The notes under the pieces are model-generated. The model was given only the letters and a program-made list of their open reading frames with translations. It did not search any database and had not been told where the DNA came from. The position numbers were made by a program, and so were the translations under genes. From Chitinophaga sp. S165 (GTDB lineage Bacteria; Bacteroidota; Bacteroidia; Chitinophagales; Chitinophagaceae): 64,000 bases of DNA. Where the stretch lies: the NCBI RefSeq assembly GCF_003182155.1, contig NZ_QGTG01000015.1, positions 27,640 through 91,639 of the forward strand. The letters are read 5' to 3'. This document shows, piece by piece, positions 18,351 to 26,403 of the stretch (position 1 is its first letter; the number at the start of each line of letters is the position of its first letter).

Positions 18351-19655
18351 ATGAGCATACGCGAAGACGCTATTTCAATATTTAAGGCAGCTGTAGCAGC
18401 AGTACAACCATCATCGCTGATGCAACAACATGTGCATTTGCGAGAGGGGAAACTGACGGTATGTGACAAAACATTCGTATTACCTGCGGAAAGACCTGTA
18501 TGGGTATTTGGCGCCGGCAAAGCTGCCGCTGCTATGGCACAGGCACTTGAATCAATACTGTCTGATGTGGATCTTCAGGGCATTGTCATTACCAAATATG
18601 AACACGCATTGCCCTTACAGCACATACAGGTCGTAGAAGCAGGTCATCCTCTGCCAGATGAAAATAGCGTAAAGGCTACCACGCAGATGGTTTCACTATT
18701 AAAAACCGTGCAGCCAGGTGATATTGTTCTCTTCCTTCTTTCAGGAGGCGCTTCTGCCCTGCTGGCAGATTATCCGGAAGAGGCCAGTCTGACGCAAGTG
18801 CAACAGGTATTTGAACTGTTGTTGAAAAGCGGTGCGGATATCCATGAGATGAATGTGGTACGTAAACATCTGTCGGCAGTCAAGGGAGGACAGCTGGCAT
18901 TGCTGGCAAATACTACATCATGGTGTAGTCTGATACTGAGTGATGTGGTTGGGGATGATCTTTCTATTATAGGGTCCGGTCCGACGGTAGCAGATCCCTC
19001 CACGTTTGCAGATGCGGTGGCCATACTTGATAAATATAATCTGACGGGGAAATTACCTCCAGGCATACATGAACATTTGCAACAGGGGCTTGCGGGAACG
19101 CTTACGGAAACGCCCAAACCAGGCAATCTGCAATTGGAGGCCGTACACAATTTCCTTATCGGCAGTAATGCCATAGCATTAAAAGCAGCAAAGGAGCACG
19201 CCACCAATCTTGGCTATGAAACACAAATACTGACATCAACAGCCACAGGAGAAGCGACAGCCCTGGCGGCGGAACTCGTGGCGGCGGCCAAAGACTGGAA
19301 AGGCAGCAAGCCGGCGTGCCTGTTAATGGGCGGAGAAAGTACCGTCACAGTTACCGGTAAAGGTCTGGGAGGGCGTAATCAGCATCTTGCGCTGGCGGCA
19401 GGCATATTGTTAAACACCCGGCCAGATATTACTATCTTAAGTGCAGGCACAGATGGTACCGACGGACCTACGGATGCAGCAGGCGCTATTGCAGACCATG
19501 CGCTGATGATCAGCGCTACAGCAATGGGACTGGATGCAGCGCATTATCTCAGGCAGCATGACGCTTATCATTTCTTTGAAAATACAGGAGGTTTGATTAA
19601 AACCGGACCTACACAGACCAACGTTATGGATATTATGCTGGCAATGATTTCATGA
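18351..19655 (+). CDS. Glycerate 2-kinase (MOFRL/DUF4147 family)
   Basis: 434 residues. It phosphorylates D-glycerate to 2-phosphoglycerate with ATP. Family marks: VWVFGAGKAAAAMAQAL near 50-65, EAGHPLPDENSV, LFLLSGGASALLADYPE, and NVVRKHLSAVKGGQLA (catalytic Lys). LILSDVVGDDLSIIGSGPT and the C-terminal MOFRL block GGRNQHLALAAG / LSAGTDGTDGPTDAAGAI follow. It lies ahead of uxuA with a 200-bp gap, so it may have its own promoter. Both genes suit sugar-acid catabolism. Confidence 0.93.
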   Translation: MSIREDAISIFKAAVAAVQPSSLMQQHVHLREGKLTVCDKTFVLPAERPVWVFGAGKAAAAMAQALESILSDVDLQGIVITKYEHALPLQHIQVVEAGHPLPDENSVKATTQMVSLLKTVQPGDIVLFLLSGGASALLADYPEEASLTQVQQVFELLLKSGADIHEMNVVRKHLSAVKGGQLALLANTTSWCSLILSDVVGDDLSIIGSGPTVADPSTFADAVAILDKYNLTGKLPPGIHEHLQQGLAGTLTETPKPGNLQLEAVHNFLIGSNAIALKAAKEHATNLGYETQILTSTATGEATALAAELVAAAKDWKGSKPACLLMGGESTVTVTGKGLGGRNQHLALAAGILLNTRPDITILSAGTDGTDGPTDAAGAIADHALMISATAMGLDAAHYLRQHDAYHFFENTGGLIKTGPTQTNVMDIMLAMIS

Positions 19656-19833
19656 AGCGTTGGTTCATCTTCACAGATTTTCTTAGGTTTGCAAAACTTT
19701 TACAAGAACAGCGTCATTATAAACCATTGGAGTACACGTAATTCCGGTATGAAAAAAGAGTCGTAACATGACGGTGGCCTTGTGATACAGAAGAATCATT
19801 ATTACTAAATCATTAATTATTTTCCGGAAGTCC

Positions 19834-19841
19834 TATTTTTG
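19834..19841 (+). promoter_or_regulatory. Candidate -7 box for uxuA
   Basis: TATTTTTG fits TAnnTTTG, 16 bp ahead of the uxuA ATG. No convincing -33 box. Confidence 0.35.
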
Positions 19842-19857
19842 GGACTTAAACCTTGAT

Positions 19858-21039
19858 ATGCGTATGCTAAGAATGGAACAGACATGGCGTTGGTTCGGAC
19901 CGAATGATCCGGTTAGCCTGGCCGATATTAAACAAGCCGGAGCAACCGGTATTGTAACGGCGTTACATCATGTTCCGAACGGAGAGATCTGGACTGTAGA
20001 GGAAATAGTGAAAAGGAAAGAAATGATCGAAGCTGCCGGTCTTACCTGGTCAGTAGTAGAGAGTGTACCTGTTCATGAAGATATCAAGACCCAAAGCGGA
20101 CGATTCAAAGAATATATACAGCATTATCAACAGTCGCTTCGCAATCTGGCACAGTGCGGTATTTACGTTGTGACCTACAACTTTATGCCGGTGCTGGACT
20201 GGACAAGGACCGATCTTGCTTATACCGTTAATGACGGTTCAAAAGCATTACGCTTTGAAAAAGCAGCCTTCCTCGCCTTCGACCTGTTCATGTTACAGCG
20301 TCCGGGTGCCGAAAATGATTATGATCCGGCAGAAATATCCATGGCGAAAGAACACTTTGACAGTATGACCGATGCTGAAAAAGTATTACTGCAAAGGAAT
20401 ATTATTGCCGGCCTGCCAGGTTCTGAAGAAAGTTTTTCCCTGCAGCAATTCCAGGCCGCCCTGGATAAATATAAAGGCATTGACGCCACTCAACTTAAAT
20501 TGCACCTGTTCTACTTCCTGCAACAAATAGCCCCTGTAGCAGAGGAAGTAGGCGTAAAACTGGCTATCCATCCGGATGATCCTCCATTCCCTATCCTGGG
20601 CTTACCACGGATCGTGAGTACCGAACAAGATGCCAGGGAACTGCTGGCGGCAGCACCTTACGCGGCTAACGGCCTTTGTTTCTGCACCGGCTCTTATGGT
20701 GTACGTGCAGACAATGACCTGCCCGGAATGGTAGAACGCCTGGGTGAACATATTCACTTTATACATCTCAGAAGCACACAACGGGACAGCATTGGCAACT
20801 TCCACGAGGCCAATCACCTGGAGGGAGATGTGGACATGTACGCAGTGGTAAGGGCCTTACTTGCCATTATGCATAAGCGGAGCGTGTCCATCCCTATGCG
20901 CCCGGACCATGGTCACCAGATGCTGGACGACCTTCACAAAAAAACCAACCCCGGCTACAGTGCTATCGGACGCCTGCGTGGACTAGCGGAACTCCGGGGA
21001 CTGGAACTCGGCATTGCACGCTCTCTTTTCAACAAATGA
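19858..21039 (+). CDS. uxuA: D-mannonate dehydratase
   Basis: 393 residues, normal length. It dehydrates D-mannonate to 2-keto-3-deoxygluconate in glucuronate catabolism. Seen: QTWRWFGPNDPVSL at the N-terminus, GIVTALHHVPNGEIW, NFMPVLDWTRTDL, the metal-binding region LAIHPDDPPFPILGLPRI, NGLCFCTGSYGVRADNDL, FIHLRSTQR, and MRPDHGHQMLDD near the C-terminus. An earlier Met (MRMLRMEQ) is taken as the start; the Met at codon 6 is an alternative. uxaC/uxuB partners are not in this window. Confidence 0.95.
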   Translation: MRMLRMEQTWRWFGPNDPVSLADIKQAGATGIVTALHHVPNGEIWTVEEIVKRKEMIEAAGLTWSVVESVPVHEDIKTQSGRFKEYIQHYQQSLRNLAQCGIYVVTYNFMPVLDWTRTDLAYTVNDGSKALRFEKAAFLAFDLFMLQRPGAENDYDPAEISMAKEHFDSMTDAEKVLLQRNIIAGLPGSEESFSLQQFQAALDKYKGIDATQLKLHLFYFLQQIAPVAEEVGVKLAIHPDDPPFPILGLPRIVSTEQDARELLAAAPYAANGLCFCTGSYGVRADNDLPGMVERLGEHIHFIHLRSTQRDSIGNFHEANHLEGDVDMYAVVRALLAIMHKRSVSIPMRPDHGHQMLDDLHKKTNPGYSAIGRLRGLAELRGLELGIARSLFNK

Positions 21040-21158
21040 AAGTCCACACCTGCTGCACACTGGCAGCTCTATAAGGTTGGGATAAGAAATGAGAGGGTAA
21101 GCAGCTGGCTACAGGAACGCTGACGATATTTATTTAAATAGCTCCAAAAAACATTAAT

Positions 21159-21635
21159 ATGAACAGTTCACTGGATGAGCGATTAGAGCAGCATCTGGCG
21201 CAACGGCAACATAGTCTTATCAGGTTGTTAGGCTTGTTGAAGAAGGATATGGACTGTAGAATAATAGCGAAACTACAGCACAGGGGATATAACAACTTCA
21301 AACTGGGAGACCTTGTGCTGATCGTAAACATCGAACCGCAAGGCACTATCAACAATGAACTGGCTAAAAAAGCCCGTATCACCAAACAGGCCATGAGCAA
21401 AGTGGTGAAAAACCTGGAGGCCGAAGGATATATCTGGACCTGCAAACATGCGAGCGACAACCGGGCGTCGCTGATCTGCCTGACTGACGAGGGTAAAAAG
21501 CTGGTTATTTGTGCGTCAGAAAGTTTCCAGGAAATACAGCAGGAGTACACCAGTATTATCGGCGAGCAGGAAGCAGAGGCCCTTAAACAAGTACTGAAAA
21601 CGCTCGTCTCCAGCCTCTACGCGGGGATATGCTGA
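21159..21635 (+). CDS. MarR-family transcriptional regulator
   Basis: 158 residues. The winged-helix core is clear: FKLGDLVLIVNIEPQGTINNELAKKARITKQAMSKVVKNLEAEGYIWTCKHASDNRASLICLTDEGKKLV, where the recognition helix is TKQAMSKVVKNLE and the wing is DNRASL. Flanking helices would form the dimer interface. Two Cys residues lie in the wing region and ligand side, so redox sensing is possible but unproven. It is 119 bp after uxuA, same strand. The target is unknown. Confidence 0.9.
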   Translation: MNSSLDERLEQHLAQRQHSLIRLLGLLKKDMDCRIIAKLQHRGYNNFKLGDLVLIVNIEPQGTINNELAKKARITKQAMSKVVKNLEAEGYIWTCKHASDNRASLICLTDEGKKLVICASESFQEIQQEYTSIIGEQEAEALKQVLKTLVSSLYAGIC

Positions 21636-21830
21636 ATTACCAGTATTATTTTATCTCTTTATAATATGGATTGAACTGCTGTTTTGGATAGCGGTCTGCT
21701 CATTTTTGATATAAAATATGCAGGCTGTATCCCTATACAAATAGTAAACTTATTTAATAGACCAAAAAACAAAACATAGCTGTCAGCTTTTATATGTCCT
21801 TCGCAGATTCCGGCACAAGCATTGTATTAT

Positions 21831-21838
21831 TATTTTTG
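21831..21838 (+). promoter_or_regulatory. Candidate -7 box for the sigma/TPR gene
   Basis: TATTTTTG fits TAnnTTTG, 54 bp upstream of the ATG at 21893. The -33 position is not recognisable. Confidence 0.3.
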
Positions 21839-21892
21839 TCTATTGACCAGTGATTTAATACTTTTAATATTAGTTAGCAGACGTAGCAACTT

Positions 21893-22867
21893 ATGGTTTC
21901 CAGCCGGATAATAAATAATGACGATGAATATATTGATGGTTTGCTAGACAGCTCCCCTGCCATTGTAGACGCCATTTATAAGCGTTTTGCCCGTAAGGTG
22001 AAACATATGGTGACAGGCTGGGGCGGCAACATGAAGGAAGCAGCCAATGTATTCGAAGATGTATTGATGGCGATATACGATTATGCCCATCTTCACAAAA
22101 TAACCCTGACCAATCACTTCGAGCCTTTTTTCCTGTATGCCTGTCAACTGAAATGGAAGCAGGATCTCATGCAAAAGGCCCCTAACAAGGCTATGTCCTT
22201 CCACCCGGTAGCGCCCGCACCCGGCCTTGACGAGCAGCATATTAAACATATTGAAGCCGCTTTAGCAGCTCCGCACGTCAAACAAGGTACGGACAACACC
22301 AGGGAAGAACTGGAAGAAATGATCGCCGACCAGCGGGAACGCTGGTTCCACACAAAAGACGGCCCTAACACCAAAGTGAGCATCTACGTGGTCATAACGG
22401 CAATAATAGGTGCTGGCCTGGCAGGACTGTTATTTGTCAGCCCCTGGCATAAAGACGTCTACCGCCAGTTCTCAGGAACGGAGATGGTACATGCCAATCA
22501 TCAGTCAGCTGAACAGGATACTGCATTACTTATGCATCAGGCAGCAGCAGCCTTCAATCACGGACATTTTAATAAAGCGATCAGTTTACTTGATCAGGTA
22601 ATAGTTAGGGACTCCTTACATTCAACGGCCCGTTACTACAGGGGAGTTAGCCTGATAGACGAGGGTAAGCTGGCAGCAGCTCGTAGTGATCTTCAGAAGG
22701 TGTTTAACAGCCAGTCAACGTTCCGCTATGATGCAGCTTTCTATATGGCACTGAGTTATATCCGCGAAAGAGATAAACAACAATGCCTGGAATGGTTACT
22801 TAAAATTCCGGAAAACGCACCGATTTACTGGAAAGTAGCCAGGCTGAAAGAGGAATTGGCCGGTTAG
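21893..22867 (+). CDS. Sigma-region-2-like domain fused to a membrane TPR protein
   Basis: 324 residues in three parts. Residues 12-100 read like region 2 of an ECF sigma factor: IVDAIYKRFARKVKHMV, then EAANVFEDVLMAIYDYAH where ECF proteins have DAEDVFQEALxxLYxx, then LTNHFEPFFLYACQLKWKQDL in place of the core-binding ITLxxYLYxIARNLWLNxL. There is no region 4. Instead a linker leads to one transmembrane helix (about 162-184, VSIYVVITAIIGAGLAGLLFV) and a TPR-like domain (213-305) with AAAAFNHGHFNKAISLLDQVI and ALSYIRERDKQQCLEWL. By the positive-inside rule, the N-terminal domain is probably cytoplasmic and the TPR part periplasmic. The role is unknown; it might tether or titrate transcription machinery. 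Confidence 0.7.
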   Translation: MVSSRIINNDDEYIDGLLDSSPAIVDAIYKRFARKVKHMVTGWGGNMKEAANVFEDVLMAIYDYAHLHKITLTNHFEPFFLYACQLKWKQDLMQKAPNKAMSFHPVAPAPGLDEQHIKHIEAALAAPHVKQGTDNTREELEEMIADQRERWFHTKDGPNTKVSIYVVITAIIGAGLAGLLFVSPWHKDVYRQFSGTEMVHANHQSAEQDTALLMHQAAAAFNHGHFNKAISLLDQVIVRDSLHSTARYYRGVSLIDEGKLAAARSDLQKVFNSQSTFRYDAAFYMALSYIRERDKQQCLEWLLKIPENAPIYWKVARLKEELAG

Positions 22868-22868
22868 A

Positions 22869-23105
22869 TCAATTCAGGTGGATCATATGTTTGCTGAAGT
22901 GAATGATACTTTCAACTTCACCTTTGATCAGTTCATAGATCTTAACCTTGTCCTTTTTGATCATAATGAGTTGTTGTAGAACGAGGTAGTAGGTTTCTCC
23001 TCCGTGGCCGCTCATCTGAGCTTTTAGGATCTCTTTTTTGACTTCTTCAAAACCAACAGCTCCCAGCTTTTGGTAGATTACATTTAGTTCTTCAATCCAT
23101 TTCAT
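22869..23105 (-). CDS. Small conserved-looking protein of unknown function
   Basis: 78 residues, soluble and helical: MKWIEELNVIYQKLGAVGFE at the start and a Lys/Glu-rich middle (KKDKVKIYELIKGEVESII). There are no known motifs and no signal peptide. It is convergent with the sigma/TPR gene, whose stop lies 1 bp away. Codon use and composition look like real coding sequence. I have no functional assignment. Confidence 0.55.
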   Translation of the reverse strand: MKWIEELNVIYQKLGAVGFEEVKKEILKAQMSGHGGETYYLVLQQLIMIKKDKVKIYELIKGEVESIIHFSKHMIHLN

Positions 23106-23265
23106 AGGTTATGTGTTTTTGCATAGGCATATAAATTTATTCATAATATAATTAATAAACAAGGGGTTGGAGATATTTTTTTTATTGTGCTCCCATACAA
23201 TTTATCCATTTCCCGATCGTCTATATTCTGGAAACATTCTTCCCGATTCTGGAAATAATTAGATC

Positions 23266-24126
23266 ATGTCAGCGCCTGTTCCTTTTATTACATCCTATCA
23301 GCTGAAAAATATTTTTCAGCCGGAGGTCCCTTTTATTGTAGAAGAACTACCCTATAGTTCAGGAGATGATAAGCGGATGATGCAGGTACACCGGCATGAG
23401 TTCTATGCACTTGGGCTTTGCCTGACCGGTAGCAGCACACATATGCTGGACTTTGAACAGGTCACCATCAGTGCAGGAGAAATGCTGCTGATCATTCCCG
23501 GCCAGGTCCACCAGGCGATCGATATTGAAGGCTATGGCGGCAATGGCTACCTGCTCGCATTCAACGCCGATTTCCTGCTGCCTATGCAGATAGAACTGCC
23601 CAATTATGTAAAAGGGGCTATCCGTTTGCCGGCTTCTGATCTGCAACAGGCGCAATTCATATTCGGTCAGCTACTGCGTGAGTATATAGAGCGTCCACCA
23701 CAATATGTGGCTATGTTACAACATTATCTCGCGTTACTCATCATGCTGTTTCAACGTCATGCAGTCAACCATGCGCAATCGGGACCGTCGTTGTTAGTGC
23801 GTTACCGAGAGTTGCTGGCCGCACATTTTGTTGAATGGACAAAACCAGCTCAATATGCAAGCGCCATGCACGTTTCCGCAGATCATCTGAACCAGGTAGT
23901 AAAACAGCATACCGGGCAAACCCTTTCTGCACATATCAACGAAAGGCGTATACTGGAGGCCAAACGCCTGCTGTTACATGCTACGGAAAGCATAAAAGAA
24001 ATTGCCTGGCATTTACAGTTCAACGAAGTCTCTTATTTTAACCGCTTCTTCAAACAGCACACAGGCCAGACGCCTGCCGCCTTCAGAGAGAAGGCCCGGG
24101 AAAAGTACCCTTCTAACCCGGAATAG
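23266..24126 (+). CDS. AraC-family regulator with cupin sensor
   Basis: 286 residues. The N-terminal cupin (VHRHEFYALGLCLTGSSTHMLDFEQVTISAGEMLLIIPGQVHQ) is followed by a linker and the AraC DNA-binding domain. The two helix-turn-helix units are PAQYASAMHVSADHLNQVVKQ and IKEIAWHLQFNEVSYFNRFFKQ, ending HTGQTPAAFRE. It is followed after 39 bp by the flavoprotein at 24166 in the same direction, so the two probably form a unit. Confidence 0.92.
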   Translation: MSAPVPFITSYQLKNIFQPEVPFIVEELPYSSGDDKRMMQVHRHEFYALGLCLTGSSTHMLDFEQVTISAGEMLLIIPGQVHQAIDIEGYGGNGYLLAFNADFLLPMQIELPNYVKGAIRLPASDLQQAQFIFGQLLREYIERPPQYVAMLQHYLALLIMLFQRHAVNHAQSGPSLLVRYRELLAAHFVEWTKPAQYASAMHVSADHLNQVVKQHTGQTLSAHINERRILEAKRLLLHATESIKEIAWHLQFNEVSYFNRFFKQHTGQTPAAFREKAREKYPSNPE

Positions 24127-24165
24127 TGTAAATACCCGGCCTCCGGCCTCTTTTACTTTTGCATT

Positions 24166-24825
24166 ATGTCATACCTTAAAGAAAAAGCCACCGCGTTCCT
24201 GATGTCGCGGATAGGCAAGACCGCGCGTGTCATTACAACAGAAAATATCACCGATAGCCTGCTGGCCATCACACTGCATACTCCTGATCTTGCAAAGTGG
24301 CGCAGTTGCCAGCATCTGAAATTTGAAACCGGGAAAGGTCACTACCGTGACTATACGCTTGCACATTGGAATGAGGCCAACAAACAGGGGACCTTACTCA
24401 TAGATGCCGGTCATGAAGGCGCTGGCAGCAATTGGGCAAGGCTGCTGCGACCCGGGCAGGCCCTTTTGTATGCAGGCCCCGGAGGAGGCATTCACCAGCC
24501 AACGGCAGCCGCCCATCTGGTATGCCTGGGAGACGCCAGCGCAATAGGCCATTTTAGCTCGTTATTTCACCGGAAAGGAACACAGCAGCAGTTATATACC
24601 CTCATTAGCCACAAGCAGCCCTTGCCCCTTAAAATACTCGATATGCCGGTCGATACTACTGCCGGTTATATAGCAGGCGTTGAGCGTTGGTTATTACAAC
24701 AACCATTCCCCATGTCCGATACGACATTCTATGTAGCAGGGAACATTCCTTTGGTTGTGCAGATAAGGAAACTGATCAAACGGCTGGGCGCCCAGCAGAT
24801 AAAAGCACAGGGCTTCTGGGAATAA
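24166..24825 (+). CDS. Siderophore-interacting (SIP/ViuB-like) flavoprotein
   Basis: 219 residues, slightly short for the family. SIP proteins use FAD and NAD(P)H to reduce ferric siderophores in the cytoplasm. Seen: the FAD site RDYTLAHWN and DAGHEGAGSNWARLLRPGQALLYAGPGGG (the family pattern is HG..GPas.Wa....G). The NAD-domain start is LVCLGDASAIGHF, and the C-terminal end is TTFYVAGNIPLVVQIRKLIK...GFWE. It is paired with an AraC regulator, as is common for iron or xenobiotic responses. A pyridine-nucleotide reductase role on another substrate is also possible. Confidence 0.82.
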   Translation: MSYLKEKATAFLMSRIGKTARVITTENITDSLLAITLHTPDLAKWRSCQHLKFETGKGHYRDYTLAHWNEANKQGTLLIDAGHEGAGSNWARLLRPGQALLYAGPGGGIHQPTAAAHLVCLGDASAIGHFSSLFHRKGTQQQLYTLISHKQPLPLKILDMPVDTTAGYIAGVERWLLQQPFPMSDTTFYVAGNIPLVVQIRKLIKRLGAQQIKAQGFWE

Positions 24826-24856
24826 AAACGCCCCGTGACTCACGGGGCGCTTTTTA
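24826..24856. terminator. Bidirectional intrinsic terminator
   Basis: Perfect 9-bp stem CGCCCCGTG / CACGGGGCG with a 3-nt loop, flanked by aaaaa on the left and cttttt on the right. It ends the SIP gene (+) and the SusCD operon (-). Confidence 0.9.
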
Positions 24857-24870
24857 TAAAACGGGATCAA

Positions 24871-26391
24871 TCAATTATAGCCGTCATTCTGAACAAGATT
24901 ACCGCCTCCCAGATCGATTTGTCGCTGGGGAATAGGAAACACCCTGTTCCTTGCGTTAAATGTTTTACCGTGAGCAGTAAAAGCAGCGGCAGCTCTTCCT
25001 GGTTGCAGTTTATCCTGCCGGATCAGATCAAAGAAACGATCGTACTCCATTGCCATTTCCACTCTCTTCTCATGCCAGATAGATTCCCTGGTCACACTTC
25101 CTACCGGCCCCAGACCGGCACGTGGATGCAACGCATTGATATCTGCTATTGCTGCGCCGGAATTATTTAATGCCAATGCGGCTTCCGCATGGATCAAATG
25201 TACTTCTGCTAATCGCAATATGCGCAGGTTCTTTGGTAAACGTCCCCTGTTACCGCAATTGGACTCGTCAATCTGGCTGTGATACGATTTGTAATTATAA
25301 CGGTCATTTTCAACACTATCCCTGCTGGGTATACGGAAACCGTCAAACAGGAAAGTTCCGTTAGGATTGATGGTCATAACGGTAGCTGCTTCTCTGAGAT
25401 CGCCGTCGTCATATTCATTCAACAGGCTTTGAGAAGGAGTACCAAATCCCCATCCAAGATCGGCCCAACCGAATTTACCACCTGCGCGTGGCGCCTGGCA
25501 TTCTGCAAAGTTGGCAATAGCCGCTTCGCAGGCAGAGTTGATCCCCGTCTGCACTTCAAAGAGGGATTCCTCATTATTGGCGCCCTCTTCCCTGAAGATC
25601 TCAAAATAGTTGTCCGCCAATCCGTAAGCGCCAACTTTCTGAGTAATGACAGAATCAGACAGACTGAATGCACGCTGCCAGTTCTGACGGTATAACATCA
25701 CTTTTGCCAACATGCCGGCAGCTGCACCTTTTGTAGCCCTGCCTACTGCCGAATTAGGACCACCTTTAATTGCCAGATTGGTCACACCATATTCAAGATC
25801 TGATATAATAAGTCCATAGACCGCATCTTCAGTAGCCTTCGTCTGATAAGTAGCGCTATTTGCTTCCTGTGGCGTAATGACCTTATCTATCAAAGGCACT
25901 CCTCCGAAGAAACGCACCAGTTCAAAATAGAAATAGGCTCTCAGGAAACGCACTTCTCCCATCAGCTGATTCTTCAGCGTTTCATCCAGCGTACTTCCTT
26001 CCAGTGAAGAGAGGGCCTGATTAGCACGGGACACTCCCAGGAAGAAAAGTCGCCAGATATTATTCAGCGTACCTACAGATGCATCCATGGTCAGGTTGTC
26101 CAGGGCGCCGGAGTTAGGCATGTCATCGCCGGTACTACTGCCTTTATCTGCATCATCAGAGGCAATGTTTGTCATCTGAACAAAGGCAAAGCCATGCATG
26201 TCCCCTTCCCACATGGTGTTGTACACACCTATCACGAGTTTCTGCGCGGTAGCAGGGTCTAATGCAGAAGCCTCCTGGTCAATTTGACCCTGGGGTTTTA
26301 CATCCAGGTAGCTATCGCAGGATGTGATGCCGGTCAGTACTGCCGTCAGCAGGCAGCACCAGATATGTTTATGCTTGAGTATAAGATTCAT
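24871..26391 (-). CDS. SusD/RagB-family outer-membrane lipoprotein
   Basis: 506 residues. A lipoprotein signal (LLTAVLTGITSC-D, Cys25) anchors it at the cell surface. The mature start DSYLDVKPQGQIDQEAS, then ANQALSSLEGS, FLRAYFYFELVRFFGGVPLIDKVITP and the late RLAEVHLIHAEAALALN...YDRFFDLIRQDKL segments are typical of SusD nutrient-binding proteins. These lids sit over a SusC transporter and capture glycans or peptides. It lies 12 bp after the susC-like gene. No neighbouring hydrolase reveals the substrate. Confidence 0.95.
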   Translation of the reverse strand: MNLILKHKHIWCCLLTAVLTGITSCDSYLDVKPQGQIDQEASALDPATAQKLVIGVYNTMWEGDMHGFAFVQMTNIASDDADKGSSTGDDMPNSGALDNLTMDASVGTLNNIWRLFFLGVSRANQALSSLEGSTLDETLKNQLMGEVRFLRAYFYFELVRFFGGVPLIDKVITPQEANSATYQTKATEDAVYGLIISDLEYGVTNLAIKGGPNSAVGRATKGAAAGMLAKVMLYRQNWQRAFSLSDSVITQKVGAYGLADNYFEIFREEGANNEESLFEVQTGINSACEAAIANFAECQAPRAGGKFGWADLGWGFGTPSQSLLNEYDDGDLREAATVMTINPNGTFLFDGFRIPSRDSVENDRYNYKSYHSQIDESNCGNRGRLPKNLRILRLAEVHLIHAEAALALNNSGAAIADINALHPRAGLGPVGSVTRESIWHEKRVEMAMEYDRFFDLIRQDKLQPGRAAAAFTAHGKTFNARNRVFPIPQRQIDLGGGNLVQNDGYN

Positions 26392-26403
26392 GGTCGTTCC
26401 GTT

